Shown one piece after another: positions 1-5,490 of a stretch of 5,567 bases of DNA (position 1 is its first letter; each line of letters begins with the position of its first letter). Under the pieces are notes generated by a model. That model was not told the origin of the DNA. It saw nothing but the letters and a program-made list of their open reading frames with translations, and searched no databases. Origin of the DNA: Rhodospirillales bacterium (GTDB taxonomy: Bacteria; Pseudomonadota; Alphaproteobacteria; Rhodospirillales; Casp-alpha2); the NCBI GenBank assembly GCA_021775275.1, contig JAJFIE010000338.1:1-5567 (forward strand). Reading direction: 5' to 3'. A program made the position numbers and the translations under genes.

Positions 1-75
1 CGCGCCAGCAAGGCGGATGGCGCCCATGACCGTCTGCAAGAGCAGGCCTTGCAGCAGTTCCAAACACCAAAGTAA
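1..75 (+). CDS. C-terminal end of an unidentified protein (partial)
   Basis: Frame 1 is open from the window edge to a TAA at 73-75 and encodes 24 residues ending in QQFQTPK. The tail is hydrophilic, rich in Gln, Ala and charged residues (for example DRLQEQALQQ), and is probably helical. It has no membrane segment and no motif I recognise, so no function can be given. It lies on the same strand as the permease gene that starts 77 bases downstream, so the two could share a transcript. The call rests on the open frame, the natural-looking composition and the lack of a better gene here. It could be a chance open frame, since only 75 bases are visible. Confidence 0.5.
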   Translation, partial: RASKADGAHDRLQEQALQQFQTPK

Positions 76-136
76 ACAATTCCGGGCCGTGGTTGTTTTC
101 TGGCACTTCCGCCCTGTAGTCTTGAAAATGGGGACC

Positions 137-144
137 GGAAAGGG
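137..144 (+). promoter_or_regulatory. Ribosome binding site of the EamA permease gene
   Basis: The purine run GGAAAGGG ends 8 bases before the ATG at 153. This supports that ATG as the start, rather than an internal Met such as the one at residue 38, which lies inside the first membrane helix. Confidence 0.6.
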
Positions 145-152
145 TTGGTGGC

Positions 153-1076
153 ATGACGGATCGCGGGTGTAATGCCGACGACACCGGAGATGGATCCGGC
201 CTTGGGCATGAACATGGGCGTGGCATTGCCTTGTTGCTTTTGTCCCTGGTGTCATGGGTGTTGATGAATGCTGTGGCCAAGTCCCTGACCAGCGACTTCC
301 ATGCCCTGCAAATTCTGTTTTTCCGTAATGCCCTGACGATTCCGGCTTTGATCCCGTTTCTTATAGCGGCAGGCGGTTTCGCGGCCTTGCAGACCCGGCG
401 GCCCTTGGGGCACGCGTTCCGCGCCGTGGTCAGTATTAGCGCCATGGGGGGGTTGATTTTTGGATTGAGCGCCCTGCCGTTGTCAGAGGTCATTTCAATC
501 ACCTATGCGGCGCCACTGTTCATGACCGCATTGAGCGTGCCTTTCTTGGGGGAGAAAGTCGGGCCCCGTCGATGGATTGCCGTGTTCATCGGGTTCGTTG
601 GCGTGCTGATCATGGTGCGTCCCGGGACCCACATGAACCCCATGTCCCTGGTCGTGCTGGCGGGGGTTTTCTGTTTTGCCATGACGGTTATCTCGACGCG
701 GCGGCTTTCATCAACCGAACCGTCAGCCACCATTGTTTTCTATTCCGTGCTCGCAGCGACAATCGTCACCGGTCTTTCGTTGCGTTGGGTATGGATCGAC
801 CCCGTGGCATTTGAATGGGGATTGTTTATTGCGGTGGGGTTTCTCGGAGCCCTGTCACAGATATCCCTGACCATGGCGATTCGCGCTGCGCCGGTATCCG
901 TTCTGGCGCCGCTGGACTATCTGTCGCTGCCTATCGGCGTTGGCATTGATTTTATCCTGTGGGGTGTGCTGCCCCAGGCGACAACGTTTTATGGCGCCGG
1001 CATCATCGTCACTGTCGGTCTCTATATCATCTACCGCGATGCGGGGGGCGCGATCCGTCAGAGATTGCGCAGATGA
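153..1076 (+). CDS. DMT-superfamily (EamA family) inner-membrane transporter
   Basis: A 307-residue polytopic membrane protein of the drug/metabolite transporter superfamily, close to the family's usual length of about 300. A polar N-terminal tail (residues 1-23, Asp/Gly/His rich) precedes roughly ten hydrophobic helices arranged as two EamA repeats, about 24-157 and 164-294. Repeat 1 ends in the typical pattern of a Pro-containing helix, then FLGEKVGPRRW (131-141) and GFVGVLIMVRPG (147-158). The equivalent part of repeat 2 runs from RAAPVSVLAPLDY (244-256) to the last helix, ending in YIIYR (291-295). Family members export or import small metabolites; some alphaproteobacterial relatives are annotated as S-adenosylmethionine uptake or amino-acid exporters. 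Nothing here fixes the substrate. The gene is convergent with the cNMP-TPR gene, with 19 bases between stops, and I see no clear terminator hairpin in that gap. Confidence 0.93.
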   Translation: MTDRGCNADDTGDGSGLGHEHGRGIALLLLSLVSWVLMNAVAKSLTSDFHALQILFFRNALTIPALIPFLIAAGGFAALQTRRPLGHAFRAVVSISAMGGLIFGLSALPLSEVISITYAAPLFMTALSVPFLGEKVGPRRWIAVFIGFVGVLIMVRPGTHMNPMSLVVLAGVFCFAMTVISTRRLSSTEPSATIVFYSVLAATIVTGLSLRWVWIDPVAFEWGLFIAVGFLGALSQISLTMAIRAAPVSVLAPLDYLSLPIGVGIDFILWGVLPQATTFYGAGIIVTVGLYIIYRDAGGAIRQRLRR

Positions 1077-1095
1077 GTGGCCGTGAGTGATCGCT

Positions 1096-2919
1096 CTAAC
1101 CGAGGGCCTGATGTGGCGGGTCGTCAACCACGTTGTTGCGCCACCAGTGCTCATCGATGTCGTCTGAAGACAGGTTTTCATCAAACGGTCCGTCGCCATA
1201 GAAGCCAGGGGCGTGAAGATCCGACAAGAGGGACTGAACGTGTTCCATGTTCCGTGCGATGACGTCAGCCATCCTGGCCGCGCCATTGCCCACATAAACT
1301 TCATGGGCTGCCTTGAAGGCATCAAGGGCGGATACCAGATGGTCGTTGCGGTGGGTAATTTTGCCCATCAGGAACAGCGCCGAACCAAGGGTATTCTGGG
1401 TTGCCGCCCACGGGAATGGCGTTCTGTCACGGCGCCGAACTTCGAGTGCGTTCCGACATGCGCTGACGGCCTTTTGCAGGACCATCGGATCATGCAACTG
1501 GCCACCAAGAATCTGCGCTGCCTGCGCATAGTTATTCATGACGTCAGCCCATCGTCGCGGTGCATCAACGCGGGTATATACCTGTACGGCGGCATGGAAG
1601 GCGGCAATGGCCTTGGTCAGCAGGCCGGTGTCTGCTGTGGCGTCGGCCAGGTCCAGGCGATAGAGGATTTGGCCCAACCGGTTTTGCGCCGCAGCCCATT
1701 CGCGTGGCAGGATGCGTCGGGGAATTCTGTCGATGGCATCGCCCATGGCGTCTGCCGCGGCACGGAGTTGGGAAATATCGCCGGTGTGTTCGGCTTCTAC
1801 GGCCAGAATACCCCCCAGATTTTTCTGCACCATGCCCCGGAGCAAACCCTGTTCTTCATCGGGCATGGTGTCGTTGGCCCGGCGGTAGGTATCGCCGGCA
1901 AGTTGCAACAGTTCGTTTTCATCCAGTCGCTGTCCGGTGGTGGCAAGGGTGTGGGCAAGGCAGACAATCAGATGGGCGCGATCCATGGTGGTAAATTCAC
2001 GGGGCGGTTTTTGTGCCGTGGGAGCGCCTTCCTCCAGCGCAGTTTCCATGTTGGCGGTCAGCACCCTGGCTTTTTCCGGGCTCAGCAGTGCCGTGGCGCT
2101 CAGAACGGTGGCGTACAGAAAATCACTCCATTCATCGGGGATTTCCGCAGGAACCGGAAGCATGTCATGGCCGTTGAAAGCGCCGGGCAGGTCTTCATCG
2201 GTGGGAACCAAAGAGCTGAAATGAAGGTGGAAAACCTTGTGATCAGCAGATACATCCCCCCAGATAAGCAGATCACCACCGGACTTTTGCAGCAGGGCAT
2301 GGCCATCGTTGCTACAGGCGGCGATGATGTTCTTTGGCATGGTTTTTTGTGAAAAAGGACCGTCGGCGGAAATAACTCTGACATTCAGACCGTCCCGTCG
2401 GGACAATGCATCCAATAGCTTCCGCGCGTGCTGATCTCCGTTTTCACCAATCAGCGGGACAATGCGCACTTCGATCTGTGAAGTCGCGCGGTGGCGGATA
2501 CTGAATAGGCGGGAAAACCAGTTTTGTGAAATCGGGGTGGCTGGTTCATCAGAATTTGCCGCATCGCCTGTGGCAGTGGCGGCGTTGCCGGCCTGACGGA
2601 GCCGCGGAACAGCCCGGGTCAGGGCGCCGTGAGTCTGGCTGGCGGTTTTCTTGACGGTTTTCTCGAATTCCTTGCGCCCGACGATCTCAACAGACAGATC
2701 GCCGACGGCGACCGCGCTCAAGGTGCGTTGGCCACCATTCAGAATTCCCATCTCGCCAAAATACTTACCCTTCTCCAGGACCTCGATCTCGACCGGCCCA
2801 TGGCTGGTATCTTTGGACAGCGCAACCTGTCCGCGCTTGATGACAAAGGCGGAATCCCCCTCTTCACCTTCGCGGAAGATAATTTCGCCGTCGATAAATG
2901 AACGTGTTTTCTTTCCCAC
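1096..2919 (-). CDS. cNMP-binding domain protein with middle alpha/beta region and C-terminal TPR-like repeats
   Basis: A 607-residue, apparently soluble protein with no signal peptide or membrane helix. Residues about 6-95 form a cyclic-nucleotide-binding (CAP_ED type) beta-roll: GEIIFREGEEGD near the start, then FGEMGIL (54-60) and QRTLSAVA (64-71). Glu56 and Arg65, which in the family contact the ribose and phosphate of cNMP, are both present, so ligand binding is plausible. A low-complexity Ala/Thr/Asp-rich linker (about 96-135) follows. Next is an alpha/beta segment (about 147-240) containing GGDLLIWGDV (214-223), resembling the N-terminal regions of some TPR adenylate-cyclase-like proteins. 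Residues about 310-565 carry helical repeats of about 48 residues, with anchors at N367, W408/N413, W457/N462, W504/N509 and a weaker copy near 550-557. The tail is acidic. Translation starts at GTG (2917-2919), with GGAG 6 bases upstream. No DNA-binding or catalytic domain is seen. I infer a cytoplasmic sensor or scaffold; its partner is unknown. Confidence 0.88.
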   Translation of the reverse strand: MGKKTRSFIDGEIIFREGEEGDSAFVIKRGQVALSKDTSHGPVEIEVLEKGKYFGEMGILNGGQRTLSAVAVGDLSVEIVGRKEFEKTVKKTASQTHGALTRAVPRLRQAGNAATATGDAANSDEPATPISQNWFSRLFSIRHRATSQIEVRIVPLIGENGDQHARKLLDALSRRDGLNVRVISADGPFSQKTMPKNIIAACSNDGHALLQKSGGDLLIWGDVSADHKVFHLHFSSLVPTDEDLPGAFNGHDMLPVPAEIPDEWSDFLYATVLSATALLSPEKARVLTANMETALEEGAPTAQKPPREFTTMDRAHLIVCLAHTLATTGQRLDENELLQLAGDTYRRANDTMPDEEQGLLRGMVQKNLGGILAVEAEHTGDISQLRAAADAMGDAIDRIPRRILPREWAAAQNRLGQILYRLDLADATADTGLLTKAIAAFHAAVQVYTRVDAPRRWADVMNNYAQAAQILGGQLHDPMVLQKAVSACRNALEVRRRDRTPFPWAATQNTLGSALFLMGKITHRNDHLVSALDAFKAAHEVYVGNGAARMADVIARNMEHVQSLLSDLHAPGFYGDGPFDENLSSDDIDEHWWRNNVVDDPPHQALG

Positions 2920-2925
2920 AATATG

Positions 2926-2929
2926 CTCC
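2926..2929 (-). promoter_or_regulatory. Ribosome binding site deciding the GTG start of the cNMP-TPR gene
   Basis: GGAG on the - strand lies 6 bases upstream of the GTG at 2919. The frame stays open further upstream, but no competing start there has such a site. The protein from this GTG begins directly at the beta-roll. Confidence 0.6.
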
Positions 2930-2996
2930 GTAGCGCACGGAATGCTTCGGCACTCACGCGGGCATGACTGTTGTGGGAAATTTTATGAACACAGAA

Positions 2997-3030
2997 GTTA
3001 ACAAATGGTGTCGATTTGCGATTTATTAAC
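2997..3030 (-). repeat. Imperfect AT-rich inverted repeat upstream of the cNMP-TPR gene
   Basis: On the + strand, GTTAACAAAT (2997-3006) and ATTTATTAAC (3021-3030) are inverted copies with one mismatch across a 14-base spacer. In the - strand transcript the mismatch becomes a U-G pair, so a continuous 10-bp but AU-rich stem could form. It lies in the 133-base gap between the TPR-glycosyltransferase stop and the cNMP-TPR start. There is no T run after it and the stem is not GC-rich, so a rho-independent terminator is unlikely. An operator, or a weak RNA hairpin between genes, is more plausible. Confidence 0.45.
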
Positions 3031-3052
3031 TATTCCACTTGGCAGCGGACCT

Positions 3053-4489
3053 TCAGGAAAGGGTTTCCTGGGCCCGTGCATAGAGGGCCTCACCCAATTC
3101 TTCGAAAACACTGTCCCAGCTGCCGGGCTGTGACTGGCGGAACAGACGCATGGACGGATACCACGCACATGTATCACCCTCGGCATGCCACCGCCAATCA
3201 GGAGCAAACGGAACAAGCAGCCATGTGGGCTTGCCCAGGGCTCCTGCCACATGGGCAGTAGCAGAATCCACACAGACCACCAGGTCGAGTTGATCAATGG
3301 CGGCGGACAGGTCCGCCAGATCCGTCAACCGGGACCCTACGTCGGGCATCAATACGTCACACGATTCCGCCTTCAGATCCTCTGCGCGTTCGCCCATTTG
3401 CAGGCTGAACGCAACAATTCCCGGAATGGCGAGCAACTCGACGATCCTGGATAATGGGCACGACCGGTCGGGCAATCCTGCCCCGGGCCGCCCCGGCGAC
3501 CAGCAAAACCCGACCCGGACCTGCCGCCCTGCGGCGGGGGGCAGTTGAATGCTGTGTAACTCCGGCGGTGACAGATAGGGGATGCCATCGCTAACGGTGT
3601 TTTCAGTGATGCCAAGTATAAGCGGCAGGCTCATGATCGGGGCGTAAACATCAAATTTCGGCAGCGGGCTGTCCGCGATGATGACTTTGTCGACACCAGG
3701 AGCTGTGGCAATCAGCCGCGCCAGAGATCCATGACATTCAACGATGACGTTGGCATTCTTTTCCTTAACTGCCGGGATATAGCGAAGGAACTGGATGACA
3801 TCCCCCATGCCACCTTCCTGTCGCAACAGGATGGTTTTGCCATTCAAATCAGAACCATCCCAAAGCGGTTGTTCGAGGTCCCTTGCAGCAGTCATTCTGG
3901 ACCGCCAGTCATACTCTTCAAATCCCTTGGCGAGGTCGCCCTTCAACATCAGGCTGACACCATAATCTACATGACAGGCCGCATAATCCTTTCGCATCCC
4001 AAGCGCGCTTTCAAAACAGGCGATTGCCTTGTCATTATCGCCCGCATCCCTGAGCGTCAGGCCAAGATTATAGACGGCTTCCGGCGATTGCGGCGCATTG
4101 CGAACAGCCTTGGAAAGACTGGCGATGGCGCTGCGCAGATCATACATGTCCCGTTGGGTATTCCCCAGGTTAGACAACAACCCCGCGTCGTTGGGTTTCA
4201 ACACCAGCGCGCGGCGATAACAGGCCGACGCTGCCGCCAGTTTCCCCTGTGCGCGGAGACAGACGCCGAGGTTGTTGTAAATATCGGCATTGGTGCCATC
4301 AAGCGTCAGGGCGCGGGAATAGGCGAGAACAGCCTGATCATACTCACCGCGCCGGTGGAGGTCAGTGGCGAGCGCAAATACCCGGGCCGCTTCGCGGTCG
4401 CGTATGGCAATGCGATCTGCTACCGGGCTTTCTGCGTCTGATGGTTTAACCTCGGTTTGATCCGTCAGTTTATTGGTTTCTTCGGCCAC
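3053..4489 (-). CDS. TPR protein with C-terminal GT9-like glycosyltransferase domain
   Basis: A 478-residue cytoplasmic protein from the chosen GTG start. A charged N-terminal stretch (1-33) is followed by about four TPR units (about 34-67, 68-101, 102-135, 136-169), with clear signatures such as DIYNNLGVCLRAQGK (69-83) and EAVYNLGLTLRDAGD (137-151), and a partial fifth to about 200. The C-terminal half (about 207-478) resembles the ADP-heptose:LPS heptosyltransferase (GT9) fold. It has LNGKTILLRQEGGMGD (215-230) with the Gly-rich donor-side loop, then VDSATAHVAGALGKP (407-421) and FAPDWRW (428-434). Such TPR-GT proteins are common in proteobacteria and usually annotated only as glycosyltransferase-like; donor and acceptor are unknown. 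The loop after Trp330 (residues 331-343) differs from the G-N-P-x-H-x-N-D pattern I remember for the family. An alternative TTG start at 4522 would add 11 residues but lacks a ribosome binding site. Confidence 0.88.
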   Translation of the reverse strand: MAEETNKLTDQTEVKPSDAESPVADRIAIRDREAARVFALATDLHRRGEYDQAVLAYSRALTLDGTNADIYNNLGVCLRAQGKLAAASACYRRALVLKPNDAGLLSNLGNTQRDMYDLRSAIASLSKAVRNAPQSPEAVYNLGLTLRDAGDNDKAIACFESALGMRKDYAACHVDYGVSLMLKGDLAKGFEEYDWRSRMTAARDLEQPLWDGSDLNGKTILLRQEGGMGDVIQFLRYIPAVKEKNANVIVECHGSLARLIATAPGVDKVIIADSPLPKFDVYAPIMSLPLILGITENTVSDGIPYLSPPELHSIQLPPAAGRQVRVGFCWSPGRPGAGLPDRSCPLSRIVELLAIPGIVAFSLQMGERAEDLKAESCDVLMPDVGSRLTDLADLSAAIDQLDLVVCVDSATAHVAGALGKPTWLLVPFAPDWRWHAEGDTCAWYPSMRLFRQSQPGSWDSVFEELGEALYARAQETLS

Positions 4490-4495
4490 GGCGTT

Positions 4496-4501
4496 CCCTC
4501 T
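4496..4501 (-). promoter_or_regulatory. Ribosome binding site deciding the GTG start of the TPR-glycosyltransferase gene
   Basis: AGAGGG on the - strand lies 6 bases upstream of the GTG at 4489. It favours this start over the longer frame from a TTG at 4522, which has no purine-rich site at a suitable distance. Confidence 0.65.
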
Positions 4502-4513
4502 GTCTTTCTTCTT

Positions 4514-4532
4514 ATTATGCAATGATTATGCA
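4514..4532 (-). repeat. Direct repeat of ATTATGCA with 11-base period
   Basis: Two exact copies of ATTATGCA (4514-4521 and 4525-4532, written on the + strand; TGCATAAT on the - strand) lie 11 bases apart, about one helical turn. They are in the 106-base gap between the arsC stop and the TPR-glycosyltransferase start, 25-43 bases upstream of that start. Spacing of this kind is typical of tandem regulator half-sites, but two short copies can also arise by chance. The CATAAT inside each copy is close to a -10 hexamer, though I find no convincing -35 at the right distance. Confidence 0.4.
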
Positions 4533-4554
4533 GGGCGAGTCCCGTTTCCTGCAC

Positions 4555-4560
4555 ACTATA
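4555..4560 (-). promoter_or_regulatory. Possible -10 element for the TPR-glycosyltransferase gene
   Basis: TATAGT on the - strand (5 of 6 matches to TATAAT) lies about 65 bases upstream of the GTG start in an AT-rich patch downstream of arsC. No good -35 hexamer is visible 16-18 bases upstream, so this is weak. Read-through from arsC is an alternative. Confidence 0.22.
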
Positions 4561-4595
4561 TGAAAATAAGCCTCGCTGAATGAGTTTGTCCGCTT

Positions 4596-4937
4596 CTACA
4601 GGATTTCCAGTACGCATTCCGGTGGGCGGCCAATAGCGGCTTTTGTTCCGGCGACAACTATGGGGCGCTGGATGACAGCAGGGTGTTTGCTCATGCCGTC
4701 AATCAACAATTCATCGGAAAGGGAAGCATCATCCAATCCGGCCTCGGTTGCTTCTTTCGGCCGCATCAAATCACGCGGGGAGATGCCAAGTATTGTGATG
4801 ATGTGCCGAAGTTCATCTGCGGTCGGTGTGTCCGTGAGGTACTCGACGACAACCGGCTCAATGCCATTTTTCTTAAGTAAATCCAGTGTTTGGCGGGATT
4901 TTGAACAACGTGGATTGTGGTAGATTGTCACGCTCAT
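4596..4937 (-). CDS. arsC: ArsC-family (glutaredoxin-like) arsenate reductase homologue
   Basis: A 113-residue thioredoxin-fold protein from the ATG at 4937. ArsC reduces arsenate to arsenite using glutathione and glutaredoxin, in the cytoplasm. The N-terminal motif HNPRCSKSRQTL (7-18) contains the catalytic Cys11. The three arginines that bind the oxyanion in plasmid R773 ArsC have counterparts at Arg59 (LMRPKEA), Arg91 (QRPIVV) and Arg104 (GRPPE). Length fits the short chromosomal subfamily; R773 ArsC is 141 residues. The frame is open 25 codons further up, to 5012, but that extension would overlap the upstream gene, is not ArsC-like, and lacks the AGAGGA found 11 bases before 4937. No arsR, arsB or acr3 gene is visible nearby, so an arsenic role is not supported by context. 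The gene follows the small cNMP-domain gene by 29 bases, probably in one transcript. Confidence 0.92.
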   Translation of the reverse strand: MSVTIYHNPRCSKSRQTLDLLKKNGIEPVVVEYLTDTPTADELRHIITILGISPRDLMRPKEATEAGLDDASLSDELLIDGMSKHPAVIQRPIVVAGTKAAIGRPPECVLEIL

Positions 4938-4966
4938 GAATGAGGGAATCCTCTTTTTGTTTTGTT

Positions 4967-5404
4967 TCAGGCCGGTTGTACGCGGATGTTCGTATTCCGT
5001 ATGCGGCGGCATATGGTCAACAGAATGGAATGGTAAAACTGCATGCCGAATTCATGATCGCCTGCAATCATGTTAGCGATGGCATCACGATCAAAGCAGA
5101 GCACCCGTAATTCACCGTCGGCAATGAGGGTGGCGCTTGATGGGTGCTGGTCAATAAAAGACATCTCGCCGAACACTTCACCCGGACCGAGCGGGCCTGC
5201 GAATTCCACGTTACTTTGATCATAACTCTTTTGCAGAACCCTGGCGTTGCCTTCAATAATAACTGCCAGAAAGTTATGGACTTTCTTCTGATGGATAATG
5301 ACTTCACCTGAATTGAACAGTTTCTCGTCGGCAAGTTCGCCCAGGCGGGATTTCTGATCACTCGTTAAATCCGGAAACGCAAAATCCAGAGCCGCATTAA
5401 TCAT
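4967..5404 (-). CDS. Stand-alone cyclic-nucleotide-binding (CAP_ED) domain protein
   Basis: A 145-residue soluble protein that is essentially one cNMP-binding beta-roll with flanking helices. Residues 11-30 form the leading helices; the roll covers about 31-106, with GEVIIHQ (33-39) and PGEVFGEMSFID (74-85), and a C-terminal helix (about 107-137) ends in the basic IRNTNIRVQ. There is no helix-turn-helix, so it is not a CRP/FNR transcription factor despite the fold. In the phosphate-binding cassette Glu80 is kept, but the position that normally holds Arg is Ser89 (HPSSATLIA, 87-95), so classic cAMP binding is doubtful. The start ATG has GGGGAAG 8 bases upstream (5413-5419). It is likely co-transcribed with arsC, 29 bases downstream. 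Family members of this kind act as small sensors or partner-binding modules; the partner here is unknown. Confidence 0.88.
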   Translation of the reverse strand: MINAALDFAFPDLTSDQKSRLGELADEKLFNSGEVIIHQKKVHNFLAVIIEGNARVLQKSYDQSNVEFAGPLGPGEVFGEMSFIDQHPSSATLIADGELRVLCFDRDAIANMIAGDHEFGMQFYHSILLTICRRIRNTNIRVQPA

Positions 5405-5412
5405 GGTTCGGG

Positions 5413-5419
5413 CTTCCCC
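5413..5419 (-). promoter_or_regulatory. Ribosome binding site of the small cNMP-domain gene
   Basis: GGGGAAG on the - strand, 8 bases upstream of the ATG at 5404. It supports that start, which places the whole beta-roll in the product. Confidence 0.55.
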
Positions 5420-5444
5420 AGAGCATCGTAAGAATACAATCGAA

Positions 5445-5473
5445 ACTTAATGGATTTACGTCGATTTGGTCAA
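5445..5473 (-). promoter_or_regulatory. Candidate promoter of the cNMP-arsC transcript
   Basis: On the - strand TTGACC (5468-5473; 5 of 6 matches to the -35 consensus, including the TTGAC core) is followed after 17 bases by TTAAGT (5445-5450), a poor -10 (3 of 6). Initiation would fall about 30-35 bases upstream of the ATG at 5404. The -35 lies inside the palindrome at 5463-5476, an arrangement typical of a repressor-controlled promoter. The weak -10 keeps confidence low. Confidence 0.28.
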
Positions 5474-5476
5474 ATC
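5453..5476 (-). promoter_or_regulatory. Palindrome with an extra half-site, candidate operator
   Basis: GATTTGGTCAAATC (5463-5476) is a perfect 14-base inverted repeat, with arms GATTTG and CAAATC around GT. A further GATTT copy lies at 5453-5457, 10 bases from the first arm. The site sits in the 86-base gap upstream of the small cNMP-domain gene and overlaps its best -35 candidate. No T run follows, so it is unlikely to be a terminator of the upstream gene. The regulator is unknown, and the motif is not a good CRP or FNR box. Confidence 0.42.
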
Positions 5477-5490
5477 CGGAAAGCAGAGTA

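Noticed and set aside
110..130. A possible sigma-54 promoter, from the TGGCAC upstream of the EamA gene
   Set aside because: The -24 half matches, but the expected TTGC-type -12 element at the right spacing is absent (CCCTG instead).
1060..1100. A bidirectional terminator between the convergent genes
   Set aside because: The 19-base gap and its flanks contain no GC-rich stem with a T run on either strand.
1213..2352. A 379-codon open frame on the + strand
   Set aside because: It lies wholly antisense to the cNMP-TPR gene, whose protein has a recognisable cNMP domain and regular repeats. The + strand product has no recognisable domain and no good ribosome binding site.
2997..3030. A CtrA binding site formed by the two TTAAC words
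   Set aside because: The canonical site is TTAA, seven bases, TTAAC in the same direction. Here the words are much further apart, and the flanking sequence does not supply a second half at the right distance.
3520..3541. A GC-rich hairpin
   Set aside because: It lies inside the glycosyltransferase coding sequence and is explained by Pro, Ala and Gly codons. No T run follows on either strand.
3731..4441. A 236-codon open frame on the + strand
   Set aside because: It is antisense to the TPR and early glycosyltransferase part of the - strand gene, where TPR signatures are clear. The product resembles no known family.
4938..5012. An N-terminal extension of the ArsC homologue (25 extra codons)
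   Set aside because: The extension overlaps the end of the upstream cNMP gene and is basic and unlike ArsC. The ATG at 4937 begins exactly at the thioredoxin fold and has a purine-rich site upstream.
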